Origin: an uncultured Myxococcales bacterium
GTDB taxonomy: Bacteria > Myxococcota_A > UBA9042
DNA: 54,087 bases
Direction: 5' to 3'
Assembly (NCBI GenBank): GCA_903924465.1
Contig: CAIYBN010000117.1
Location: 1 to 54,087 of the forward strand
Shown here in pieces: positions 18,040-25,807 of this stretch; position 1 is the first letter of the stretch, and each line of letters starts with the position of its first letter. The position numbers and the translations under genes were made by a program. The notes beneath the pieces are model-generated. The model was not told where the DNA came from and searched no databases. It was given only the letters and a program-made list of their open reading frames with translations.

Positions 18040-20061
18040 GTGAAGACCCATTCGCCACTCCTGCTGTTCGTTGCGCCGGTCCTGCTGGCAGCCACTTCCG
18101 CTTGGGGATTTGACGCGCTGCGCACGCCCGGCGGGCGCGTGGTGCATGCGCCGCGGACGCCGTGGCCGGTCTACCTGCAGGCGGATCCGATTGACCAACT
18201 GTCGGTCAATCGGGTCGAGTCCGTTACGGTCGCGGCGATCGCGGCGTGGAATGCGGTGAGCGATACCAAAGTGCAGTTGCGCTACGGCGGGCTTGTGCGC
18301 CAAGCGCCGCATCTGGGCGTGTACATCCTGCGGGAGCCGGCTTTCCAGTGGGCGCACACCGACGGCACGGCGCGTACGGACTTGGAGGTCGATACCGACG
18401 GCGGCTTGCGGCAAGCGACAATTGCCCTGAACGGCAACGATTTTCAGTGGATTACCGGCACCAAGACGTCCGGGAGCGACGGGCGGCCGGGCGCCGATCT
18501 GCAGTCGGTCCTGACGCATCAACTGGGCCATGCGCTCGGCCTCAGTCACACGCACGATCCGACGGCGACGATGTACTTCTGGGGCACAGGCAGAGCTGGA
18601 CGCACATTGACCGCGGACGACGCACGCGCCCTGCGCTTCGTCTACCCGGCGATCGAGGCCACCGCTTCGACCACGTGTGATCCTTGCCGCAGCGACGCGG
18701 ACTGTGCCGGCACGGGGCGATGCCTCGCGTGGCCTGACGGCTTCGCCTACTGTGCGGCGCCGTGCAAGAGCCACGAAGACTGCCCGATCGGCACCAGTTG
18801 CGGCGCCTATTCCAGCGGCATTGCGTGCCTGCCCAACGACGGCCATTGCAACGCCGACCGAGCGGTGGACCACGCCGGAGAAGCCTGCGCCTCCGATTTC
18901 GCCTGCGTCGATGCCGACCTGTGCATGCCGATCACCTCCGGTCAGGGCTTCTGTACCTCCGGCTGCTCGAGCGACTTCGATTGCGCCGTCGGTGCGACCT
19001 GCTCACCCGGCGCCTACTGTGTCGAACACGGCGCTGGCATCGATGGCTCCGTCTGTCGCGTTCCCGGTGACTGCGCGTCCGGCGCCTGCATGGCGTCGGT
19101 GCTCCGCACGGGCTCCTGCGGCCGTGGCTGCTCGGGGACATGCGGCAACGGCGAAAGCTGCGGCGATGACGGCTTCTGCCGACCGGCGTGCGCGGCTGGC
19201 AAGACCTGCCCCGACGGCCTCAACTGCGGCGCAGACGCCGTGTGCCGCGGCCCTTTGGCGATCGGCTGGCCGTGCAGCAGCGCGTACGATTGCGCGGAAG
19301 GCTCCTGCGTCACGCTGACCGGCCTGCGATTTGACGCCGTCTGCAGCAAATCCTGCAACGTACCCGCGGATTGCCCGGACGGCACCGGTTGCAGCACGAC
19401 CAGCAAGGGCAAGCTGTGCGTTCCCGGCCCCCAGCTCACGCTCGGCAGCCCCTGCACGTCGAGCGCCAGCTGTGGCACGGGACTTGGCTGCGACTTCGGC
19501 GCGACGTTGGCGGGATTTGGCACCTGCGCCCGCGCATGCGACCCCTTTGGCGCCAGCGCGGAATGCCAGGGCGGCTGGTGCGCCTGGACCGGCGACGCGC
19601 ACGCCGCGGCGGGTATCTGCCGCAACACCGCGGGAGGAGTTGCGCCGGGCCAAGTCTGCGACGGCACCCAAGTCTGTCGCAGCGATCTGGTTTGCGCGCA
19701 AGCGACCGGCGACGCCGTGTGCAGCCGCAGTTGCGATCCGACCGCGCCCATCTGCGACGCTGGGCTGACGTGCATTGGTCTCGCGGGCACCAGCGCGCGC
19801 GGCGTCTGCATGGATGGCGGCGCGAGCGCGACCGAGATTCCGCGTGTCGTGGTCAAGTCCGCAGTGAATCTGGACGGCCGCGTGGTGATGCTACCGCAGG
19901 TCGTGCCGATCGCCGCGTTCCAGCCGGGCAAGACGTCCACGACGACGATCGTCAGCAACCAGGGCTGTTCAGCGAACCGCACGGCGCCGCAGACGTCCGG
20001 GCTGCTGGTTTGGCTGGCGGCTATCGGCCTGTGGTTGGCGCGTCGACTACGGCGCGGCTGA
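18040..20061 (+). CDS. Matrixin-like exported protein with substituted catalytic Glu and MYXO-CTERM-like tail
   Basis: Predicted 673 aa from a GTG start; a signal peptide (about 1-23, ending SAWG) supports that start. Residues 25-205 resemble the M10/matrixin fold common in Myxococcota: AAWNAVSD, then LTHQLGHALGLSH (158-170), then a Met-turn-like ATM at Met178. All three zinc ligands (His160, His164, His170) are present, but the catalytic Glu of HExxH is Gln161, encoded by CAA. Residues 212-590 are a long Cys-rich region of EGF-like or Dickkopf-like spaced cysteines (CxxDADC, CxSHEDC). The C-terminus has GCS, a hydrophobic helix (about 654-667) and an RRLRRG end, like a MYXO-CTERM sorting signal. 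It is probably a surface-anchored, catalytically dead binding protein. It overlaps the converging downstream gene by 15 bp. Confidence 0.92.
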   Translation: MKTHSPLLLFVAPVLLAATSAWGFDALRTPGGRVVHAPRTPWPVYLQADPIDQLSVNRVESVTVAAIAAWNAVSDTKVQLRYGGLVRQAPHLGVYILREPAFQWAHTDGTARTDLEVDTDGGLRQATIALNGNDFQWITGTKTSGSDGRPGADLQSVLTHQLGHALGLSHTHDPTATMYFWGTGRAGRTLTADDARALRFVYPAIEATASTTCDPCRSDADCAGTGRCLAWPDGFAYCAAPCKSHEDCPIGTSCGAYSSGIACLPNDGHCNADRAVDHAGEACASDFACVDADLCMPITSGQGFCTSGCSSDFDCAVGATCSPGAYCVEHGAGIDGSVCRVPGDCASGACMASVLRTGSCGRGCSGTCGNGESCGDDGFCRPACAAGKTCPDGLNCGADAVCRGPLAIGWPCSSAYDCAEGSCVTLTGLRFDAVCSKSCNVPADCPDGTGCSTTSKGKLCVPGPQLTLGSPCTSSASCGTGLGCDFGATLAGFGTCARACDPFGASAECQGGWCAWTGDAHAAAGICRNTAGGVAPGQVCDGTQVCRSDLVCAQATGDAVCSRSCDPTAPICDAGLTCIGLAGTSARGVCMDGGASATEIPRVVVKSAVNLDGRVVMLPQVVPIAAFQPGKTSTTTIVSNQGCSANRTAPQTSGLLVWLAAIGLWLARRLRRG

Positions 20062-20616
20062 CGCGACGCGAGCCGCAAGATCGTTCAGCTCGCGCTCCAG
20101 GTTGCGCATCGGCTCGACCAATTCGCGCTGCACTTCAGCCGCTTCCAGCAGGGAAATATCAAGCCGCGCGAGCGTCTCCGGCGGGAACGATTCATGCACC
20201 GCGCGTCGCCAACCTGCCAGCGCCTGCCGGACGCCGACATCCAGGCCAATGCGCCCCGGCAACGCCATCGCGAATTGCAGCGTGCCCATGCCCAGCATCG
20301 TGGCAAAGCAGAAGCGGCAGACGTCCTCGAACCGTTGGGCGTTGAAATCGCTGCGCTTGCCGAGGCCGATCAACAGCACCCGGCCAAAAGGCAGGCGGCC
20401 GGTGATGGGCACCAGCATCGTGTCCTGGTAATGACCGTCGATGAAGTCGCGCTGCAGCAGGCGGGAAAGCTGGCCGTTGAGCCGCCAATCGCAGAGGCCC
20501 GTCAAACCGCGTAGCGGTCGATCATCGGAGAAACTGGTCAACACGAGGCACGCGTCCGGGCCGCCCGGCAGCTCGTCCACCACGTCCAGTTTCGGCAAAG
20601 CCAGCCGCAGCTTCAC
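20047..20616 (-). CDS. Stand-alone M17 aminopeptidase N-terminal (macro-like) domain protein
   Basis: Predicted 189 aa. The sequence resembles the N-terminal domain of leucyl aminopeptidase (GLTGLCDWRLNGQLSRLL, then FGRVLLIGLGKRSDF) but the metallopeptidase domain is absent, so no peptidase activity is expected. The C-terminal 40 residues form an amphipathic helix. The start is GTG, overlapping the nusB stop codon (GTGA), with GGAG 7 nt upstream; this implies translational coupling to nusB. Its 3' end overlaps the matrixin-like gene on the other strand by 15 bp. Similar stand-alone proteins are known in deltaproteobacteria; their function is not established. Confidence 0.88.
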   Translation of the reverse strand: MKLRLALPKLDVVDELPGGPDACLVLTSFSDDRPLRGLTGLCDWRLNGQLSRLLQRDFIDGHYQDTMLVPITGRLPFGRVLLIGLGKRSDFNAQRFEDVCRFCFATMLGMGTLQFAMALPGRIGLDVGVRQALAGWRRAVHESFPPETLARLDISLLEAAEVQRELVEPMRNLERELNDLAARVASAAP

Positions 20617-21152
20617 GGATCGTCTCCGGGCGTTTCGGGCGCCTCCCCGGCGGGTGCCTTCGCTGGCGACGCCTTGCCGCCCACGCGCTTGGCCTTCTCG
20701 CCCGCAGGCTTGGGCACTCCTGTCTTTTCCGCCCCCAAGGTATTGGCAACGCGATCGAGAATGCCGTTCACAAACGCACTGGAGTCCTCATTGCCGAATT
20801 TCTTGGCAATTTCCACGGCCTCGTTGATCGCAACCTTGCGTGGCACGCGATCCGCCAACACCAGCAGTTCCAGCGCGCCGAGACGCAGGATATTGCGATC
20901 GACGGCGCTCATGCGGTCCAATTTCCAGTGGTGCGACGCGGCCTGCAGCCGGTTGTCGAGCATCGTGCGGTTTTCCACCACGCCTTCCACCAATTCGGTG
21001 CAATGGCGCCGCACTTCCTCGTAAGACGCCGGCCGTTCGCCCGCGAATTTCGTCCAATATTCGTTCATCGCGGCATGCAGATCGACTGTGACCCAATCGA
21101 GGCCAAACAGGATCTGCAATGCTGATTCGCGCGCGCGTCGCCGACTACCCAT
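20613..21152 (-). CDS. nusB: Transcription antitermination factor NusB
   Basis: Predicted 179 aa. NusB binds boxA RNA with NusE (S10) and supports antitermination of rRNA operons. The N-terminal RRRARESALQILFGLD and the C-terminal DRNILRLGALELL and KVAINEAVEIAKKFG followed by FVNGILDRVA are the family's signature blocks. The last 40 residues are a Lys/Ala/Pro-rich tail not found in short NusB proteins. AAGGGGA precedes the start. It lies 30 bp after ribH, the classical ribH-nusB pairing. Confidence 0.96.
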   Translation of the reverse strand: MGSRRRARESALQILFGLDWVTVDLHAAMNEYWTKFAGERPASYEEVRRHCTELVEGVVENRTMLDNRLQAASHHWKLDRMSAVDRNILRLGALELLVLADRVPRKVAINEAVEIAKKFGNEDSSAFVNGILDRVANTLGAEKTGVPKPAGEKAKRVGGKASPAKAPAGEAPETPGDDP

Positions 21153-21182
21153 CTACGCTTCCCCTTCGTGCGTCTGACGCTG

Positions 21183-21677
21183 CTACTTCTGACCCGCGAG
21201 GCGCAGTGCCTCGACCATTTCAATCGCCGAGAACGCGCAGTCTGCGCCTTTGTTGTCCACCAACAAGTCGCCGGTCGGCCCGCCCGCGCGTGCCACCGCT
21301 TGCGCGTCGTTGTCCGTTGTGAGTACGCCAAAGAGGATGGGAACACCTGTGACCAAGCTAACTTGCATCACACCGCGGGCACATTCGCCCGCGACGTAGT
21401 CAAAATGCGGCGTGTCGCCGCGAATCACCGCACCCAGCGTCAGCACTGCGTCGTATTTCTTGGTTTCCGCGAATTTCTTGGCCGCCAGCGGAATCTCAAA
21501 CGCGCCGGGGACATGCACCACCGGAATTGGATCCGCCACGCCGGCTTTCTTGAACGCCGCGAGCGCGCCCTTGAGCAGCGGCTCCGTGATGTGCGCATTG
21601 AAGCGCGCCGCCACGATGGCGAAATGCATCCCGGCGCCCTTGGGCTGCTGTTTTGGATCGCGAGTTGACTTGGCCAT
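21183..21677 (-). CDS. ribH: 6,7-dimethyl-8-ribityllumazine synthase
   Basis: Predicted 164 aa, near the usual length. It condenses 5-amino-6-ribitylaminouracil with 3,4-dihydroxy-2-butanone 4-phosphate in the penultimate step of riboflavin synthesis. The active-site blocks are intact: ARFN near 24-27, VPGAFEIP (56-63), GAVIRGDTPHFDYV (82-95, with catalytic His91) and GVLTTDNDAQA followed by RAG. No other riboflavin genes adjoin it in this window. It is 35 bp downstream of a lipoprotein gene on the same strand and likely co-transcribed with nusB. Confidence 0.97.
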   Translation of the reverse strand: MAKSTRDPKQQPKGAGMHFAIVAARFNAHITEPLLKGALAAFKKAGVADPIPVVHVPGAFEIPLAAKKFAETKKYDAVLTLGAVIRGDTPHFDYVAGECARGVMQVSLVTGVPILFGVLTTDNDAQAVARAGGPTGDLLVDNKGADCAFSAIEMVEALRLAGQK

Positions 21678-21712
21678 CTTGAATTCCCGGCGCTGGTTAC
21701 GCGCAATTGTCG

Positions 21713-23482
21713 CTAGTTGTGAAGTTGCAGCGCCGACAAATTCGCGCTGTTGCCGATCAATTGCGGCGGCTGCGTCCAGCAGCAGTTGCCGTCCGTGTCC
21801 GTGTACGGAGACGCGACCGCCTGTCCGCCGAATTTGTAAGTCGTCGTGCCGCCGCCAATGTCGATCCCGTCCCCGTTCAGCACGCCATCGCCCACGACCA
21901 CGATACCGCCCAGCGGGCCGCCAGCCTCACCTTGAGCGAGGAACAACACGTGGTCATCGGCCAACGTGCCGCGCAAGATGCCATGGACGGTGAATTTCGT
22001 CCCGGGCGGCTGGGAATCGCCGCCGGCACAGGTGAAGTACGGGCCGACAAACGTGGGATTGTCACAGACGATCGCCACCGCGTTGTTCACCATGCCACTT
22101 GCCTTGACGCCGCTCTGCCACGCCGCGTAGTCGCACGCATCGACGGGCTTCACGCAATTCGGCGTCAAGCTCAGCTGAATGGTCAGCGAACCGGTCGTCG
22201 GCTGTTTGGCCCAAAAACTGCTGTTCGGCGCGGTCCAGGTCCACTTCTTGCGGTTGTCAGACGCCATCGGGCTCGTCAGCGTAAACGCCTGTCCGCTTGC
22301 AGCACCGGCCATCGCGTTGTCGAGATCCTGACCTGCGCCAAGGTTCTTGATGAGCGCGGTGGTGGTGTGGATGACGTCGGACAGCGCGATGTGCGCATAG
22401 CCTTCCGGACCCGGCGTGCCCAAGGGCAGCGAAAATCCAACGATCGGTCGTGTACCCGGCTCGTACCAAGCCGCCGCAAGGCTCTGCTTGTCATACACGT
22501 CGCCGAGAAACGTGTTCTGCCCGGCCAGCACGATCAGCCCTGGACCGCCCAGCGGCGGCGTGTCCAGCAGCGGGCCGGCGATCTTGCCATAGTACGTCTC
22601 GTCGCCGACGATGCCGCGGGTCACATTCATGCCAATGGCGTTGCTGGGCGGGCTCGACTTGCTCGACTTGCGCTGCACGCCTGCGCCGACCCACACAACG
22701 GTGTCCAACGCCGTCAGCGATGGCAGAACTGCTTCGATGTCGGTCCGTCTGACGTATTCGATGGTTTCGACCGTATCGAACCGACCACTGTCCCGGGCCG
22801 CCTGCGCGATCGGCGAGATGTCCACGCCCGATTGCAGACCGTACGAGGACAGCACGACGAACCGCCGTTTCTGCGCCAGAATCGCATTGGACTGCGCGAG
22901 CACGGTCGTGACGTCGACGGGTGGCGAGTCTCCGGACAGTCCAGCGACGATGGTCGAATTGTCATTGTCCAGATTGGACGAGGTCTCCCACTCCCAAGCC
23001 TGCGGCGCGCCCATCGGCACAAGATTCAAGGGCTTGCCGGCGTCGTCGGTCAACGTGGCGCCAGTTGCGGTGTAAACGCCCGTGCCGCGGGTGCACACGC
23101 GCGGCGTATCCGCTCCAGCCGTCAGGCAGGAACGAAATACGACGGCGACCTGCGTGCGCGGTGCATCCAGCGCCGGTGCATACTCGGCCCAATCGAGCGT
23201 CGTCCCGTCGGCTGCCACCACGGTCCCAGCCTTCTGCAGCGGCTGGGTCTGGGCGTTCACCAGCGCCGTCAGGCCCGCATCGCTTTGGAGCAGCGCTTGC
23301 CAACCGTCCGCGGTCAGGCCAGCTTGCGATGTGCGCACCGGCAGGAGGTCCGATCCGCCCGTCGCTGGCGCGGTGCTCGAACCACACGCTGCGCACAGCA
23401 CGATCACCGTACCCAACGCGAGATTGGCTGGCAACGATATCCGGGTCAACGCATGGAGGAGGCTGGAAAACGTGACGATCAT
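21713..23482 (-). CDS. Exported lipoprotein resembling an inactivated caspase/CHAT-like protease
   Basis: Predicted 589 aa. AGGAGG lies 7 nt before the ATG. The signal peptide ends at VLCAACGSS, with Cys33 (or Cys30) as the lipid anchor. Residues about 205-390 alternate strands and helices: FVVLSSYG, LDTVVWVGAGVQ, GDETYYG, then GGPGLIVLAGQNTF, then RPIVGFSLPLG. This order resembles the caspase/CHAT fold, in which the second block carries GHG and the fourth AxxC. Here those positions read Ala267 and Gln322, so proteolysis is not expected. The C-terminal 200 residues are beta-rich with scattered cysteines. The fold call is by pattern only; an unrelated surface protein remains possible. It lies upstream of ribH on the same strand. 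Confidence 0.85.
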   Translation of the reverse strand: MIVTFSSLLHALTRISLPANLALGTVIVLCAACGSSTAPATGGSDLLPVRTSQAGLTADGWQALLQSDAGLTALVNAQTQPLQKAGTVVAADGTTLDWAEYAPALDAPRTQVAVVFRSCLTAGADTPRVCTRGTGVYTATGATLTDDAGKPLNLVPMGAPQAWEWETSSNLDNDNSTIVAGLSGDSPPVDVTTVLAQSNAILAQKRRFVVLSSYGLQSGVDISPIAQAARDSGRFDTVETIEYVRRTDIEAVLPSLTALDTVVWVGAGVQRKSSKSSPPSNAIGMNVTRGIVGDETYYGKIAGPLLDTPPLGGPGLIVLAGQNTFLGDVYDKQSLAAAWYEPGTRPIVGFSLPLGTPGPEGYAHIALSDVIHTTTALIKNLGAGQDLDNAMAGAASGQAFTLTSPMASDNRKKWTWTAPNSSFWAKQPTTGSLTIQLSLTPNCVKPVDACDYAAWQSGVKASGMVNNAVAIVCDNPTFVGPYFTCAGGDSQPPGTKFTVHGILRGTLADDHVLFLAQGEAGGPLGGIVVVGDGVLNGDGIDIGGGTTTYKFGGQAVASPYTDTDGNCCWTQPPQLIGNSANLSALQLHN

Positions 23483-23639
23483 GCAAGAGCCTCCTCAGAT
23501 GCCGGGCGCGCCGACGCGGGGTGCGCAGCTTACGCTGGCGACGGACGCACAGCAAGCCGACTTGTGGGCTGCGCAGATCGAATCGCGTTGTCGTACGTCC
23601 AAGACCATCAGACGACTCGTCCGGCTGCGTGTGCATTCG

Positions 23640-23668
23640 TTGACAGGCGTCGATCGGCTGGTTAGTGT
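23640..23668 (+). promoter_or_regulatory. Candidate promoter of the first FHA-like/TonB-C gene
   Basis: TTGACA (23640-23645), 17-bp spacer, TAGTGT (23663-23668), about 130 nt before the start. The 315-bp divergent gap 23483-23798 holds no other supported feature. The second paralog has a very similar promoter (25671-25700). Confidence 0.5.
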
Positions 23669-23798
23669 CCGCTTTCAAAGGACGCGTGCATGGCCGGGCC
23701 TTGGGTAAAGGCTCGGGGTAGGACACGCGATCGGGTCACTGCCAAAGTCAGCCCTGTTCGCGAGAGCGGGGGCCTGCAAATCTCGAACGGGGCGCTTC

Positions 23799-25586
23799 AT
23801 GAGCACAGCCAACCGAAATGTCCGACTCGGTGTGGTCTACCGCGGCAGCATCATCCACGAGGAAGTCGTCGACCGGCGCATTGACGTGACGATCGGTCTG
23901 CGCGCGGGTTCGACGATCCAGATTCCCGCCAAAGAGTATCCGGAATTTCCCGACTCCATCGAGCTGCTGGCGATCGAAAACAACCAGTATTACCTGCTGG
24001 TGCCGAGCGACCCGACCGCGCGCGTCAGCGTGCGCGGCACCACGGAGAAGTCGGCGGCGATGACCGTGCGCGGCAAGCGGGCGATCGCGATTGAAACTGC
24101 GGCCGGCGGTTCGATGTCGATCGGCGACGTCACGATCATGTTCCAGTTTGTGCGCGCGGATTCCACGCCGACGATCACGCGGGAAAGCAATGTCCTGCGC
24201 CTCGGGTTGGTGTACGACGAGCGGCTGATTTCCGATCGGGTCTTTGACGATCAGAAGCAGATTACGATCGGCAACCAGAAGAATCTCTCGGTCGTGCTGC
24301 CGGATGAGGACTACCAAGGTCCGGCGATCAAGTTCACCAACAACCGCGATGGCTCGTTCACGCTGAAGGCGCCGGCGACGATGCGGATGCGGATCGCGAC
24401 CGACGGCGGGCCGCTGGAACTGAAGGAACTGCTGGCGAAGGCAAAGGCGCGTCAGGAAGGCAACGACGCGATCGTGCACCTGCCGCTCGGGACGCGCGGT
24501 CGCGTGGTCATGGGCCAGCACACGGTGCTGTTTCAGGTCATCAAGCAAAGCGTGACCGTGCCTTCATTCCCGCCCAAGACCATGGGCCAGCGGATCGTCG
24601 GGCCGTTCATCGGCGAGCCGACGTGGACGATTTCGTTCCTGGGTGCGCTGTTCCTGGTCGGCGCGATCGTCGGCCAGTCGCTGTTGTTCCAGAATTCCAC
24701 CGGCAAGTACCTGGACAAGGCCAAGGCCGAGGATGAGGTCGCGCGCGGGCCCATTCAGATCGACATCGTCGAGAAAGAAGAGCCACCGAAGGAAGAAGAA
24801 CCGGACAAGGCGGTCGCCGATGCACCGCCGATTCAGGCTGCGCCGGATCCAAAGGCCAAGAAAGACGAGAAGAAGACCGCGGACAAAGCGCCGGACAAGG
24901 CGGCCGACGCGGACAAGAAGCCCGTTTCGACGGGCCAGACGGTCGATCCGGAAGAGGCCAAGCGCAATGCGCGGGAAGCGGTGGTCAAGAATTCCGTGGC
25001 GGGCGCGCTGGTTGGCGCCAATGGCGCGGCGACCAAACTCTTTGCCGACGACGGTGGGGATGGCGAAGGCACCGTGACAGCCAAATTCGGCGGCGCGTCG
25101 GGCGACGGCGACACCGGCGGCCCGGGCAAAGGCGGCGGTTTGCAGATCGAAGGCGGCGGCAAGGGCGGCGGCACGATCGAGAAAGTCAAAGGCAAAGGCG
25201 GCGGCTTCGGTGAACGCAAAACGGACGTGGCGAAGGTCGAGGAGCCCAAGAAAGTGGAAGCGCAGGCCAAGGTCAGCTTGGGCGGCCTGGACGGCAGCGA
25301 CGATGGCGACGGCAGCAAGGGCGACATCGCCAAGAAAGTTGCGAGCCGCGCTGGCGCGGTAAAAGCCTGCTATGAAGCGGCGTTGCGCGACAACCCGGAC
25401 GTCAGCGGCAAGGTGAAGGTCAGCTTCACGGTCGGCACGGCCGGCACGGTCACCGACGTCACGGTCTCCGGCGCCGACGGCGGCTTCAAGGATTGCATCG
25501 AGGGCAAGTTCAAGTCGATCCGCGGTTTGCCGATCCTGACTGCGCCCAAACAGTTCAGCCAGTCGTTCGTGTTCACAAAGAGCTAG
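23799..25586 (+). CDS. FHA-like/TonB-C (AgmX/GltG-type) trans-envelope protein, copy 1
   Basis: Predicted 595 aa. The N-terminal cytoplasmic part has two copies of a roughly 115-residue beta module (6-119 and 133-250); each starts with RLG(V/L)VY and ends with MFQFV or LFQVI and looks FHA-like. One membrane helix follows at 275-297. The exported part is an acidic/Lys/Pro linker, a conserved VDPEEAKRNAREAVVKN block, Gly-rich stretches and a C-terminal TonB-like domain of the AgmX/PglI type (510-595: VKACYEAALRDNP, then GKVKVSFTV) with Cys524 and Cys566. In Myxococcus, GltG and GltJ/AgmX of the gliding machinery share this layout. The role here is inferred: energy or signal coupling across the envelope. 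It is followed by a same-length paralog. Confidence 0.92.
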   Translation: MSTANRNVRLGVVYRGSIIHEEVVDRRIDVTIGLRAGSTIQIPAKEYPEFPDSIELLAIENNQYYLLVPSDPTARVSVRGTTEKSAAMTVRGKRAIAIETAAGGSMSIGDVTIMFQFVRADSTPTITRESNVLRLGLVYDERLISDRVFDDQKQITIGNQKNLSVVLPDEDYQGPAIKFTNNRDGSFTLKAPATMRMRIATDGGPLELKELLAKAKARQEGNDAIVHLPLGTRGRVVMGQHTVLFQVIKQSVTVPSFPPKTMGQRIVGPFIGEPTWTISFLGALFLVGAIVGQSLLFQNSTGKYLDKAKAEDEVARGPIQIDIVEKEEPPKEEEPDKAVADAPPIQAAPDPKAKKDEKKTADKAPDKAADADKKPVSTGQTVDPEEAKRNAREAVVKNSVAGALVGANGAATKLFADDGGDGEGTVTAKFGGASGDGDTGGPGKGGGLQIEGGGKGGGTIEKVKGKGGGFGERKTDVAKVEEPKKVEAQAKVSLGGLDGSDDGDGSKGDIAKKVASRAGAVKACYEAALRDNPDVSGKVKVSFTVGTAGTVTDVTVSGADGGFKDCIEGKFKSIRGLPILTAPKQFSQSFVFTKS

Positions 25587-25670
25587 ACCGCATTGCCGCG
25601 AATGGGCGGCGAGATGACCAAACCGCGACGCATCTGTCGCAGGAATGACACGCCCGATCACAGCGATTGT

Positions 25671-25700
25671 TTGACACGCGCATTCGACGGCCGTTAGCAT
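25671..25700 (+). promoter_or_regulatory. Sigma70-type promoter of the second FHA-like/TonB-C gene
   Basis: TTGACA (25671-25676), 18-bp spacer, TAGCAT (25695-25700). It suggests that copy 2 is transcribed independently of copy 1. Transcription would start about 100 nt before the ATG, so the 20-bp repeats at 25748-25800 lie in the mRNA leader. Confidence 0.6.
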
Positions 25701-25747
25701 CGGCGGCCGCGCAGACTGAGGCATCGTGCCTGAAGCGACTGCGGGCA

Positions 25748-25800
25748 CCCGGAAGACGCTGTTGCCAATCGGAAGACTCTGCTGGCATTTGGAAGACTGA
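25748..25800 (+). repeat. Three tandem 20-bp repeats in the mRNA leader
   Basis: Units start at 25748, 25768 and 25788; each contains GGAAGAC at the same offset, and the first two also share CTGnTGnCA. The third is truncated and runs into the ribosome-binding region. A period of 20 is not a multiple of 3, so the repeat is not coding. Confidence 0.8.
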
Positions 25801-25807
25801 GGCGCGC

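Noticed and set aside
21707..23665. 652-codon plus-strand open frame
   Set aside because: It is the antisense of the 589-aa lipoprotein, which has a signal peptide, lipobox and ribosome site; the plus-strand frame has none.
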